Shown in pieces: positions 1-5,049 of a stretch of 5,049 bases of DNA. The position numbers and the translations under genes were made by a program. Numbering within the stretch: position 1 is the stretch's first letter; every line of letters begins with the position of its first letter. A model generated the notes under the pieces. That model saw only the letters and a program-made list of their open reading frames with translations. It ran no database searches and had not been told where the DNA came from. Origin of the DNA: an uncultured Atopostipes sp. (GTDB lineage: Bacteria; Bacillota; Bacilli; Lactobacillales; Carnobacteriaceae_A); assembly GCA_947296835.1 (NCBI GenBank), contig CAMYQS010000122.1, positions 1 to 5,049 on the forward strand, written 5' to 3'.

Positions 1-491
1 GTGCTGGAGATTTCCGTTTACTGGACCGTAAATGTATTGACGCACTAAAAGATTTACGTGAGAGTGAGCGTAATACAAAAGGACTTTACGCCTATATTGG
101 TTTCAAGAAAAAAGCACTAGCTTATGATGAAAAAGAACGCGTTGCGGGTGAAACAAAATGGCGCTTATCTGAACTGTTTCGCTTAGCGATTGACGGCATC
201 ACATCTTATACAACCGCACCGCTACGCATGTGGTCTGTTATTGGAGTCATTATTTCGCTGATTTCCTTTGCGTTTTTAGCGATTGAATTATACAAAGCGA
301 TATTCTATGGATCGGACGTATCCGGCTATCCGACGCTACTGGCTGCGATTGTCTTTCTAGGCGGCATCCAACTCATTTCACTCGGAGCCATTGGGGAATA
401 TTTAGCGCGTGTTTTTATTGAAACAAAACATCGACCGTCTTATTTTGTGCGAGACGTTACTCGAGAATTAAAAGAAAGAGAACAGGACTAA
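1..491 (+). CDS. GT2 polyprenyl-phosphate glycosyltransferase (CsbB/GtrB-like), 5'-truncated
   Basis: Only the last 162 residues are visible; the first whole codon is at base 3 and the gene starts upstream of the window. The fragment opens with AGDFRLLDRK, the conserved motif of GtrB/CsbB/DPM1-like GT2 enzymes, followed by KGLYAYIGFK and AGETKWRLSELFRLAIDGI, also typical of this group. Two membrane helices follow at about fragment residues 77-100 and 111-136, then a short charged cytoplasmic tail. Family members transfer a sugar from a nucleotide donor to undecaprenyl phosphate on the inner face of the membrane. The N-terminal GT-A fold with the DxD metal site lies outside the window, so the sugar cannot be inferred. 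The next gene starts 4 nt after the stop, and the GtrA and YfhO neighbours suggest a teichoic acid glycosylation role like Bacillus CsbB or Listeria GtlA. The family call is secure; the exact orthology is inferred. Confidence 0.93.
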   Translation, partial: AGDFRLLDRKCIDALKDLRESERNTKGLYAYIGFKKKALAYDEKERVAGETKWRLSELFRLAIDGITSYTTAPLRMWSVIGVIISLISFAFLAIELYKAIFYGSDVSGYPTLLAAIVFLGGIQLISLGAIGEYLARVFIETKHRPSYFVRDVTRELKEREQD

Positions 492-495
492 AAAA

Positions 496-894
496 ATGAT
501 GAAATTATATAATAAATACCGTGAAATTATTGACTATATTATCTTCGGTGGCTTAACGACCCTAGTAAATATCGTCGCCTTTTTTATATTTGAAACATTA
601 CTTGGTTGGCCGTACTTAATCGCCAATGCGGTTGCGATTGTATTATCAATATTATTTGCGTACATCACAAATAAATTATTTGTATTTAAAACAAGAAATA
701 TGACATTCAACGAAAATATGAAAGAGTTTCTGAAGTTTATAGGCTTCCGTCTCGTATCAGGATTGGCTGATATGGCTGCGATGTGGATGCTGGTTGATCT
801 GATTTCAATCGACACGAATATTGCGAAACTACTGACCCAATTTATCGTTGTTATTTTAAATTATGTTTTTAGTAAATTATTTATCTTCAAATAA
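496..894 (+). CDS. GtrA/GtcA-family membrane protein, putative polyprenyl-phosphate-sugar flippase
   Basis: This 132-aa protein has the normal length and shape of the GtrA family: four hydrophobic segments at about residues 11-32, 38-58, 80-102 and 108-130, with short charged loops. Family-like features are IDYIIFGGLTTLVNI near the N-terminus, the ITNKLFVFK end of helix 2, and the matching LNYVFSKLFIFK at the C-terminus. Start ATG 496 has AGGA at 484-487 eight bases upstream; a second ATG at 499 would shorten it by one residue. GtrA/GtcA proteins are thought to flip, or assist in flipping, the undecaprenyl-phosphate sugar made by the GT2 partner, and in Listeria GtcA is needed for teichoic acid glycosylation. 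Its place between the GT2 and YfhO genes, with gaps of 4 and 13 nt, fits a shared transcript and pathway. Flippase activity is family knowledge and is not shown here. Confidence 0.93.
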   Translation: MMKLYNKYREIIDYIIFGGLTTLVNIVAFFIFETLLGWPYLIANAVAIVLSILFAYITNKLFVFKTRNMTFNENMKEFLKFIGFRLVSGLADMAAMWMLVDLISIDTNIAKLLTQFIVVILNYVFSKLFIFK

Positions 895-901
895 AGGGGA
901 G
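894..901 (+). promoter_or_regulatory. Shine-Dalgarno site that fixes the yfhO start
   Basis: AAGGGGAG ends six bases before ATG 908. An in-frame ATG at 863 lies inside the end of the GtrA gene and lacks a comparable ribosome binding site, so 908 is chosen. The site overlaps the last base of the GtrA stop codon, which suggests coupled translation. Confidence 0.85.
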
Positions 902-907
902 AGACGT

Positions 908-3592
908 ATGACACGCGTGAATAAAAAGACGTTCCTGAAATATTCAGGTCTATTTTTGCTGATGGCGGCGATTATTTTTATCCCGTTTATCATTCAAGGC
1001 AAAACGTTTATCCATCAAGGAGATGGCTTTCACCAGCATTATCCGTTTTTCCGCCAGTACTTAAACATGATTCGTACTTTTTTCCAGACGGGCGATTGGC
1101 AGCAATGGGACTGGTCGATTGGCCTCGGGCAAGACACGCTCCTAACTTACGGCTATTATGTCGTCGGGGATCCCTTTGTTTATCTAGGACTGTTATTTCC
1201 GCAAGGTTCAGAAGAGTTCGCCTTTCACATGGTGATGCTGGTACGAATTTGGGCAGTGGGGGCTAGTTTCTTACTCTATGCACGAAAGATGCAATTCAAT
1301 GAAATGAGTGCACTAATCGCGAGCGTTCTTTATGCGTTCAGCCATTATACGATTTACAATGCGGTGAGACATCCATTCTTTATTCACCCATTAATCTTCC
1401 TGCCACTTATTGCATTAGGTATTGAGAAAATACTCCAAAAAGAATCCGGCGCATTGTTCGTTGTGATGATTGGATTAGCCGCCATTTCGAACTTTTACTT
1501 TTTCTATATGTTAACGATATTAGCCGTTTTTTACGCTTTGTTACGTTACCCAGATTATGGAAATGGTTGGCCAGTTTTCGGACAATGGTTCCTGAAGTTT
1601 TTAGTTTTTTACATATTAGGACTACTCATTTCAAGCGTGGTTTTTTTACCACAAGTTTATGGCTTTTTATCGGCCTCGCGATCACCAAATTTTCCACCGA
1701 TATCCCTATTTATTTACCCAATAAATTACTATGCGTTATTGCTAATTAACTCCATCACTCCAGGCACGATTTTTTGGTCAGTCGGGGGGATGTCTGTTGT
1801 TGCTGTGTTGAGCTTGCCGTTTCTAGCACGCACGCGTCGCAAAGTTCCAGGGCTTTTCTGGGGTATCATCGTGCTATTAATCATGTTATTATTCCCGTTT
1901 TTTGGGTCAATTATGAACGGCATGTCTGCGCCGTATAATCGATTTACCTTTGTTTTTCCATTTTTCTTTGCCTTAGCGTTAGTACATTTATTAGAGCATT
2001 TTGATGAAATAAAACCCAAAGACTTACGATGGATGAAGTGGTTGATGATTCTGTTTACTTTAGGTTACGGAATCCTTACGTTCGTAACACATGAGTACTT
2101 CTTATATCTAACACCATTAGTGGTTGGCTGGGGAACGTTTTATGTGTGGACCTGCTCTTATGGAGACGTCTTTAAACCAAAGATGGTGAAACAACTCATC
2201 CTCGGATTAGTACTATTTAATATGTCGATGAATGCTTTAATTTTTTACCTGCCATTTGGAAAAAATGCCATTACAGGTACGGAAGATTACGGGACAATCG
2301 ATGATGCCTATGAGAATATCTTTGCTGGATTAGAAGAGAAATTGCCAGAAGAGGAATGGTATCGTGTAGGCGTGACTTCGCAAGATCCGCATGTGCGAAA
2401 TCATTATGCTTGGTTGGATATAAATGGGATGAATTCATACGCCTCGATAACGAATGGTGATGTATCCGATTTTTCTCAGATTATTGAAAATAGCCAATAC
2501 CAGACTATTCAACCCTTACGAAGTGGGATTGATGACCGTCGTATCGCAAACCAAGCGATGGGTGTTCGTTATATTTTAACAGATGTAGAGAACGAACCGT
2601 ACTTACCATCGAGTTATGAAGTAAACGAAAGCTTATCAGATACTGAAGCCGGTATGTTAGTGGCTGAGACAGCGAATGCTCGACCATTTGCTTATGTTGA
2701 AGATGAGTATGTTTTAACGGAAGAATTGGCAGAAATGCATCCGGTGCAACGTGAAAACATGTTAGAACGTGCTGTGTTTTTAGATGAAGAACAGCCAAAT
2801 ATGCAGGAACTGTTATTACCGCCGGCTTTCATTTCACACCAAGGCTATTGGGAAACATTTAATCGAATTGATTATGAAGTGGGTGCTTTGTTAAATGAAC
2901 CGTTAGCAATTACAGTAACGGAAAAAGATAGTACCTTGGTGCTGCAGTTTGAAAAACCAAACGCCTTTATCAATCAAGAAGTCTTCCTATATATAGAAGG
3001 GATCACCTACACGCCACCGGAAAGCTTCCCCGGAGCGCGTGTCAATACCGGTTACACATTGAATACTTATTTCAATGGACAAGCTAAAGCTACTACACAA
3101 GTGAATCAATATAGTTTTAGTTCTTATTTTGAACGAGAGAATATCTTATTACATTTAAACGAAGTAACCGAACCACAATTGTCATTGGGGATTCAGTTTG
3201 AAGATGAAGGGCATTACGAGTTTGATAAAGTGACCGTCGTGTCTCGACCATATATGCCAGCACAATCTGCTTCCTTTGCAGATCGCAAACAACGAAGTGG
3301 CATGGACATCGAAACGTTCAGCGATGAATATGTCAAAGGAACCGTAGAGTCAGATGGTGGAATGTTAGTGACAAGTGTACCTTTTTCAAACGGCTGGAGT
3401 GTTTTAGTCGATGGAGAAGAAGTGGCCATAGAGACAGTGAATATGAGTTTCATTGGTATTCCGCTAGAAGCCGGAGAACACGTGGTTGAATTTGTCTATG
3501 AAACACCATTCTTAAAAGTAGGCTTCCTATTGACTATTATTGGAATAGCGGGTGTTACGATTATTTATTATCGCAGTCGAAAAATAGATTAA
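908..3592 (+). CDS. yfhO: YfhO-family multi-membrane-spanning glycosyltransferase (GT-C type)
   Basis: From ATG 908 this is an 894-aa protein, close to the usual YfhO length. A first membrane helix (about 11-30) is followed by an outward loop with GDGFHQHYPFF (D39, Q43, H44), the YfhO signature, where the Asp is the probable GT-C catalytic residue. Roughly a dozen helices run to about residue 450. A large extracytoplasmic domain (about 455-865) follows and ends in the family-typical FSNGWSVLVDG (826-836) and GEHVVEFVYETP stretch. One last helix lies at about 868-888, then a basic tail. In Bacillus and Listeria, YfhO/GtlB proteins take sugar from the lipid carrier outside the membrane and add it to lipoteichoic acid; with the upstream GT2 and GtrA genes this forms the full three-part system. 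The acceptor could instead be wall teichoic acid or another glycan. The gene appears intact and ends the operon, being followed by a hairpin. Confidence 0.93.
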   Translation: MTRVNKKTFLKYSGLFLLMAAIIFIPFIIQGKTFIHQGDGFHQHYPFFRQYLNMIRTFFQTGDWQQWDWSIGLGQDTLLTYGYYVVGDPFVYLGLLFPQGSEEFAFHMVMLVRIWAVGASFLLYARKMQFNEMSALIASVLYAFSHYTIYNAVRHPFFIHPLIFLPLIALGIEKILQKESGALFVVMIGLAAISNFYFFYMLTILAVFYALLRYPDYGNGWPVFGQWFLKFLVFYILGLLISSVVFLPQVYGFLSASRSPNFPPISLFIYPINYYALLLINSITPGTIFWSVGGMSVVAVLSLPFLARTRRKVPGLFWGIIVLLIMLLFPFFGSIMNGMSAPYNRFTFVFPFFFALALVHLLEHFDEIKPKDLRWMKWLMILFTLGYGILTFVTHEYFLYLTPLVVGWGTFYVWTCSYGDVFKPKMVKQLILGLVLFNMSMNALIFYLPFGKNAITGTEDYGTIDDAYENIFAGLEEKLPEEEWYRVGVTSQDPHVRNHYAWLDINGMNSYASITNGDVSDFSQIIENSQYQTIQPLRSGIDDRRIANQAMGVRYILTDVENEPYLPSSYEVNESLSDTEAGMLVAETANARPFAYVEDEYVLTEELAEMHPVQRENMLERAVFLDEEQPNMQELLLPPAFISHQGYWETFNRIDYEVGALLNEPLAITVTEKDSTLVLQFEKPNAFINQEVFLYIEGITYTPPESFPGARVNTGYTLNTYFNGQAKATTQVNQYSFSSYFERENILLHLNEVTEPQLSLGIQFEDEGHYEFDKVTVVSRPYMPAQSASFADRKQRSGMDIETFSDEYVKGTVESDGGMLVTSVPFSNGWSVLVDGEEVAIETVNMSFIGIPLEAGEHVVEFVYETPFLKVGFLLTIIGIAGVTIIYYRSRKID

Positions 3593-3599
3593 GAATGTT

Positions 3600-3645
3600 G
3601 AGGGAACACTTTTCAATCGAGAAGTGTTCTCTCTTCCTATATAAT
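3600..3645 (+). terminator. Hairpin after yfhO, probable (weak) terminator
   Basis: Arms 3600-3614 (GAGGGAACACTTTTC) and 3619-3633 (GAGAAGTGTTCTCTC) form a 15-bp stem with two G-U pairs and an AATC tetraloop, starting 7 nt after the yfhO stop. The sequence after the stem (TTCCTATATAAT) is only partly T-rich, so termination may be incomplete. It could also protect the mRNA 3' end. Confidence 0.65.
3617..3645 (+). promoter_or_regulatory. Probable sigma-A promoter of the deaminase gene
   Basis: A perfect -10 box TATAAT lies at 3640-3645. Seventeen bases upstream is TCGAGA (3617-3622), matching TTGACA at four of six positions. Transcription would start near 3652, giving a leader of about 24 nt before ATG 3676. 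The -35 lies within the loop and downstream arm of the yfhO hairpin. The -10 is convincing by sequence; the -35 is weak. Confidence 0.5.
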
Positions 3646-3662
3646 AGACGTATAGTATTGGA

Positions 3663-3669
3663 AAGGGAG
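3663..3669 (+). promoter_or_regulatory. Shine-Dalgarno site that fixes the deaminase start
   Basis: AAGGGAG ends six bases before ATG 3676. In-frame ATGs at 3595 and 3670 are rejected: the first would lie upstream of the predicted promoter and be translated through the hairpin, and the second touches this site with no spacer. Confidence 0.8.
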
Positions 3670-3675
3670 ATGTTC

Positions 3676-4155
3676 ATGATTTCAGAAATTGATTTAACGC
3701 ATTTGAAACGTTGTGTTGAGTTAGCACGTGAAGCCTTAGAGAAAGGCGACCAGCCTTTTGGATCCGTCTTAGTTTCAAAAGATGGAGAAGTGTTATTCGA
3801 AGACCACAACCACATTGGAGATGGCGATTATACGCAACATCCGGAGTTTAATATCGCGCGTTGGGTAGGGCAGAATATGGATGAAACCGATCGAGCGGAA
3901 GCGACCGTCTATACATCAGGCGAGCATTGCCCAATGTGTTCGGCTGCACACGGAATGGTCGGATTAGGGCGTATCGTTTACGTTAGTTCATCTGAACAAT
4001 TCGGTCACTGGAAAGAAGAAATGGGTATTGAAGAGACACCGCGAGTCAATCCACTAGCGATTGAAGATGTGATTGTGAACGCAAAAGTTGACGGGCCCGT
4101 TCCAGAATTAGCCGAAGAAGTTAAAGAACTGCACCGTCAGTATTTTAACCGATAA
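3676..4155 (+). CDS. Cytidine-deaminase-fold nucleoside/nucleobase deaminase, HPE variant
   Basis: The 159-aa product from ATG 3676 has the length and layout of the single-domain CDA-fold deaminases that include guanine deaminase GuaD and TadA. The N-terminal helix leads to QPFGSVLV (26-33) and N45. The zinc and catalytic site is HPE at 55-57 (H55 zinc ligand, E57 proton shuttle) with GEHCPMC at 82-88 (C85 and C88 zinc ligands). These enzymes hydrolytically remove an amino group from a base or nucleoside in the cytoplasm, for purine or pyrimidine salvage. The usual signature is H-A-E with E-P-C-x-M-C, so here Ala is replaced by Pro and the Pro before the first Cys by His. The C-terminal part (GLGRIVYVSSS, then VDGPVPELAEEVKELH) seems specific to this subgroup. 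All catalytic residues are present, so it is probably active, but the substrate cannot be assigned. It has its own promoter and terminator and is likely monocistronic. Confidence 0.9.
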   Translation: MISEIDLTHLKRCVELAREALEKGDQPFGSVLVSKDGEVLFEDHNHIGDGDYTQHPEFNIARWVGQNMDETDRAEATVYTSGEHCPMCSAAHGMVGLGRIVYVSSSEQFGHWKEEMGIEETPRVNPLAIEDVIVNAKVDGPVPELAEEVKELHRQYFNR

Positions 4156-4163
4156 TCAAGCTT

Positions 4164-4199
4164 ATGCCCGTCACGGAATGAATAGTGACGGGTATTTTT
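4164..4199 (+). terminator. Rho-independent terminator of the deaminase gene
   Basis: Arms ATGCCCGTCAC (4164-4174) and GTGACGGGTAT (4185-4195) pair over 11 bp with one G-T pair around a 10-nt loop, followed directly by TTTTT. It starts 9 nt after the stop codon. Read on the minus strand no T tract follows the stem, so it should act only in the plus direction. Confidence 0.9.
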
Positions 4200-4273
4200 A
4201 CAGGAACAAATAGAAAAAAGATGATGATATTGAGACCAGATTGTATTTGCTTGTACAAAGACTCTATCTTAAG

Positions 4274-4507
4274 CTAATCATTTTGATATTTTTTACGTTG
4301 TTGGTATCTACGATTCCTTTTACCTCTTCTTTCTGACTCTCTACGTTGTAATTCCTGTAAATCTGTAGCTGTTTTTGAACCTATGTCATTATCTATAATG
4401 CTTTCCGGTTCATCTATCTCAAGAAGCGTGCTGTCAATCCCATCATTTGCAAATATCGGTATTAATAATACGGCAAAAAGACTCAGAATAATACCGAGTT
4501 TTGCCAT
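4274..4507 (-). CDS. Hypothetical small secreted protein, acidic middle and basic C-terminus
   Basis: I do not recognise this 77-aa protein. Residues 1-20 look like a signal peptide: Lys3, a hydrophobic core (LGIILSLFAVLLIPI) and a plausible cleavage after IFA20. The mature part has two halves. Residues 21-52 hold ten Asp/Glu and one Lys; residues 55-73 hold eleven Arg/Lys in 19 positions, within a probable helix. There is no Cys, lipobox or LPxTG motif. It could be exported and held to the anionic wall by its basic tail, or processed to a peptide; both are guesses. Against it, the start ATG (complement 4505-4507) has only AGAGG about 17 nt upstream, too far for a normal Shine-Dalgarno, and I find no alternative start. 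A minus-strand TATAAT at 4574-4579 lacks a good -35. The gene is alone on this strand and convergent with the deaminase. It may be real or fortuitous. Confidence 0.5.
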   Translation of the reverse strand: MAKLGIILSLFAVLLIPIFANDGIDSTLLEIDEPESIIDNDIGSKTATDLQELQRRESERRGKRNRRYQQRKKYQND

Positions 4508-4584
4508 GTTATATTTATTGCTAGCCTCTTTGTTATTACGATTGTAAATAAAATAAAGTATTTGTACAGAGTAATTATAAAATA

Positions 4585-4623
4585 CCTATCATCAAAGTGT
4601 GTTTGTGATACCCAAATGATAGG
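4585..4623. repeat. Inverted repeat with two mutually exclusive hairpins
   Basis: CCTATCAT (4585-4592) is perfectly repeated in inverse at 4616-4623 (ATGATAGG). An inner stem is also possible: TATCA (4587-4591) plus CAAA (4593-4596) pairs with TTTGTGATA (4602-4610) around a GTGTG loop with one bulged T. The two structures share 4587-4592 and cannot form together. No T tract follows on either strand, so it does not look like a terminator. It lies between the divergent small secreted gene and epimerase gene and could be a protein-binding site or chance in AT-rich DNA. Confidence 0.4.
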
Positions 4624-4694
4624 ATGAATAATTTTGTTCCTAAAATGAGTTTACGAGAATTTCACAAAAAGAATCTGTTAATTCTAGTTTCGAG

Positions 4695-4723
4695 ATGAAT
4701 CTTTTCTTTTAATTCGTTATAAT
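4695..4723 (+). promoter_or_regulatory. Probable promoter of the epimerase gene
   Basis: A perfect -10 box TATAAT sits at 4718-4723, about 35 bases before the start codon, so transcription would start near 4730 with a leader of about 29 nt. The hexamer 17 bases upstream, ATGAAT (4695-4700), matches TTGACA at only three positions. The promoter may therefore need an activator, or the -10 may be fortuitous. Confidence 0.55.
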
Positions 4724-4758
4724 GAACAGGCGATATTTTTAAGATGGAGGGCAAGTAA

Positions 4759-5049
4759 ATGACAAAAAATATTCTAGTAACTGGGGCAGCTGGTTTTGTT
4801 GGCTCTTTTTTAAGCAAAGAGATGATGGAACAGGGGCACACGGTTATCGGTATCGATAATTTAAATGAGTATTATGATGTGACATTAAAGTATGACCGTC
4901 TAGAGATGCTGAATAAATATGAAAACTTCACATTTATTGAGTTAGACATTTCAGATAAAGAGAAAGTGGATGCACTGTTTGCGGAATACAAACCGGAAAT
5001 TGTGGTTAACCTAGCAGCACAAGCGGGTGTTCGTTACTCAATTGAGAAC
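4759..5049 (+). CDS. NAD-dependent sugar-nucleotide epimerase, UDP-glucuronate 4-epimerase-like, 3'-truncated
   Basis: The first 97 residues are visible and the gene runs off the window. Start ATG 4759 has GGAGGG at 4746-4751 with good spacing. The protein begins with a Rossmann fold of the extended SDR family: TGAAGFVGS (8-16, the GxxGxxG NAD-binding loop), then D33 at the end of strand 2, expected to bind the adenosine ribose. The DNLNEYYD stretch (33-40) and NLAAQAGVRYSIEN (84-97) are characteristic of UDP-glucuronate 4-epimerases (CapI-type) rather than of GalE. Such enzymes interconvert UDP-glucuronate and UDP-galacturonate in the cytoplasm, supplying precursors for capsule or other surface polysaccharides. 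The catalytic Ser/Thr and YxxxK lie beyond the window, so substrate specificity is inferred from the N-terminus only. It probably heads a transcript with its own promoter; related sugar genes may follow downstream. Confidence 0.88.
   Translation, partial: MTKNILVTGAAGFVGSFLSKEMMEQGHTVIGIDNLNEYYDVTLKYDRLEMLNKYENFTFIELDISDKEKVDALFAEYKPEIVVNLAAQAGVRYSIEN

Noticed and set aside
534..815. Minus-strand open frame within the GtrA gene
   Set aside because: It lies wholly antisense to a clear family member and its translation has no recognisable features.
863..907. N-terminal extension of YfhO from ATG 863
   Set aside because: It overlaps the GtrA gene and lacks a good ribosome binding site, while ATG 908 has AAGGGGAG at ideal spacing and begins a normal YfhO N-terminus.
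3595..3675. N-terminal extension of the deaminase from ATG 3595 (or 3670)
   Set aside because: The extra codons cover the hairpin and the predicted promoter and carry no family similarity; AAGGGAG at 3663-3669 points to ATG 3676.
1567..3815. Further open frames overlapping yfhO and the deaminase (1567-1749 plus; 1729-2019, 2505-2798, 3214-3453 and 3561-3815 minus)
   Set aside because: All are shadows of well-supported genes in other frames, without ribosome binding sites or domain-like sequence.
4221..4277. 18-codon plus-strand frame MMILRPDCICLYKDSILS
   Set aside because: It lies just after the deaminase terminator, has no promoter and AGGAA is 14 bases from the ATG; no support beyond being open.
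4531..4550. Zur/WalR-like operator around ATTACGATTGTAAAT
   Set aside because: Only a TTAC-N4-GTAA inverted repeat is present; the full palindrome or second half-site of these regulators is missing.
4574..4579. Minus-strand TATAAT as promoter of the small secreted-protein gene
   Set aside because: No acceptable -35 is found 16-18 bases upstream and the region is AT-rich enough for such a hexamer by chance; kept only as a remark.
4624..4698. 24-codon plus-strand frame starting MNNFVPKMSLREF
   Set aside because: It has no spaced ribosome binding site, starts inside the edge of the inverted repeat and lies upstream of the epimerase promoter.

Overview
The window looks like part of a moderately AT-rich chromosome from a Gram-positive Bacillota, probably class Bacilli. 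The evidence is strong purine-rich Shine-Dalgarno sites (AAGGGGAG, AAGGGAG, GGAGGG), perfect TATAAT boxes, and a GT2/GtrA/YfhO gene trio typical of that phylum. The genus cannot be named from the sequence.

Bases 1-3592 hold a tight plus-strand operon. It contains the 3' end of a GT2 polyprenyl-phosphate glycosyltransferase, a four-helix GtrA-family membrane protein (4-nt gap), and a large YfhO-family membrane glycosyltransferase (13-nt gap). By family knowledge these form a three-component glycosylation machine. The GT2 enzyme loads a sugar onto undecaprenyl phosphate in the cytoplasm, the GtrA protein helps move it across the membrane, and the YfhO protein attaches it outside the cell, most likely to lipoteichoic or wall teichoic acid.

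A strong hairpin follows yfhO. A likely promoter overlaps it and drives a separate 159-aa cytidine-deaminase-fold enzyme (3676-4155) with a variant HPE...GEHCPMC zinc site. That gene ends at a clear intrinsic terminator (4164-4199).

Bases 4200-4758 are AT-rich. They hold one possible minus-strand gene (4274-4507) for a 77-aa secreted protein with an acidic middle and a very basic C-terminus, a pair of mutually exclusive hairpins (4585-4623), and a promoter for the next gene. The last feature (4759 to the window end) is the N-terminus of a sugar-nucleotide epimerase resembling UDP-glucuronate 4-epimerase, which may begin another surface-polysaccharide operon.

The overall theme is cell-envelope glycan decoration, interrupted by an unrelated deaminase and a small putative exported protein. 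I see no RNA gene, CRISPR array, insertion sequence or clear phage element. No plainly new system is visible. The small charge-segregated exported protein is the least explained item.
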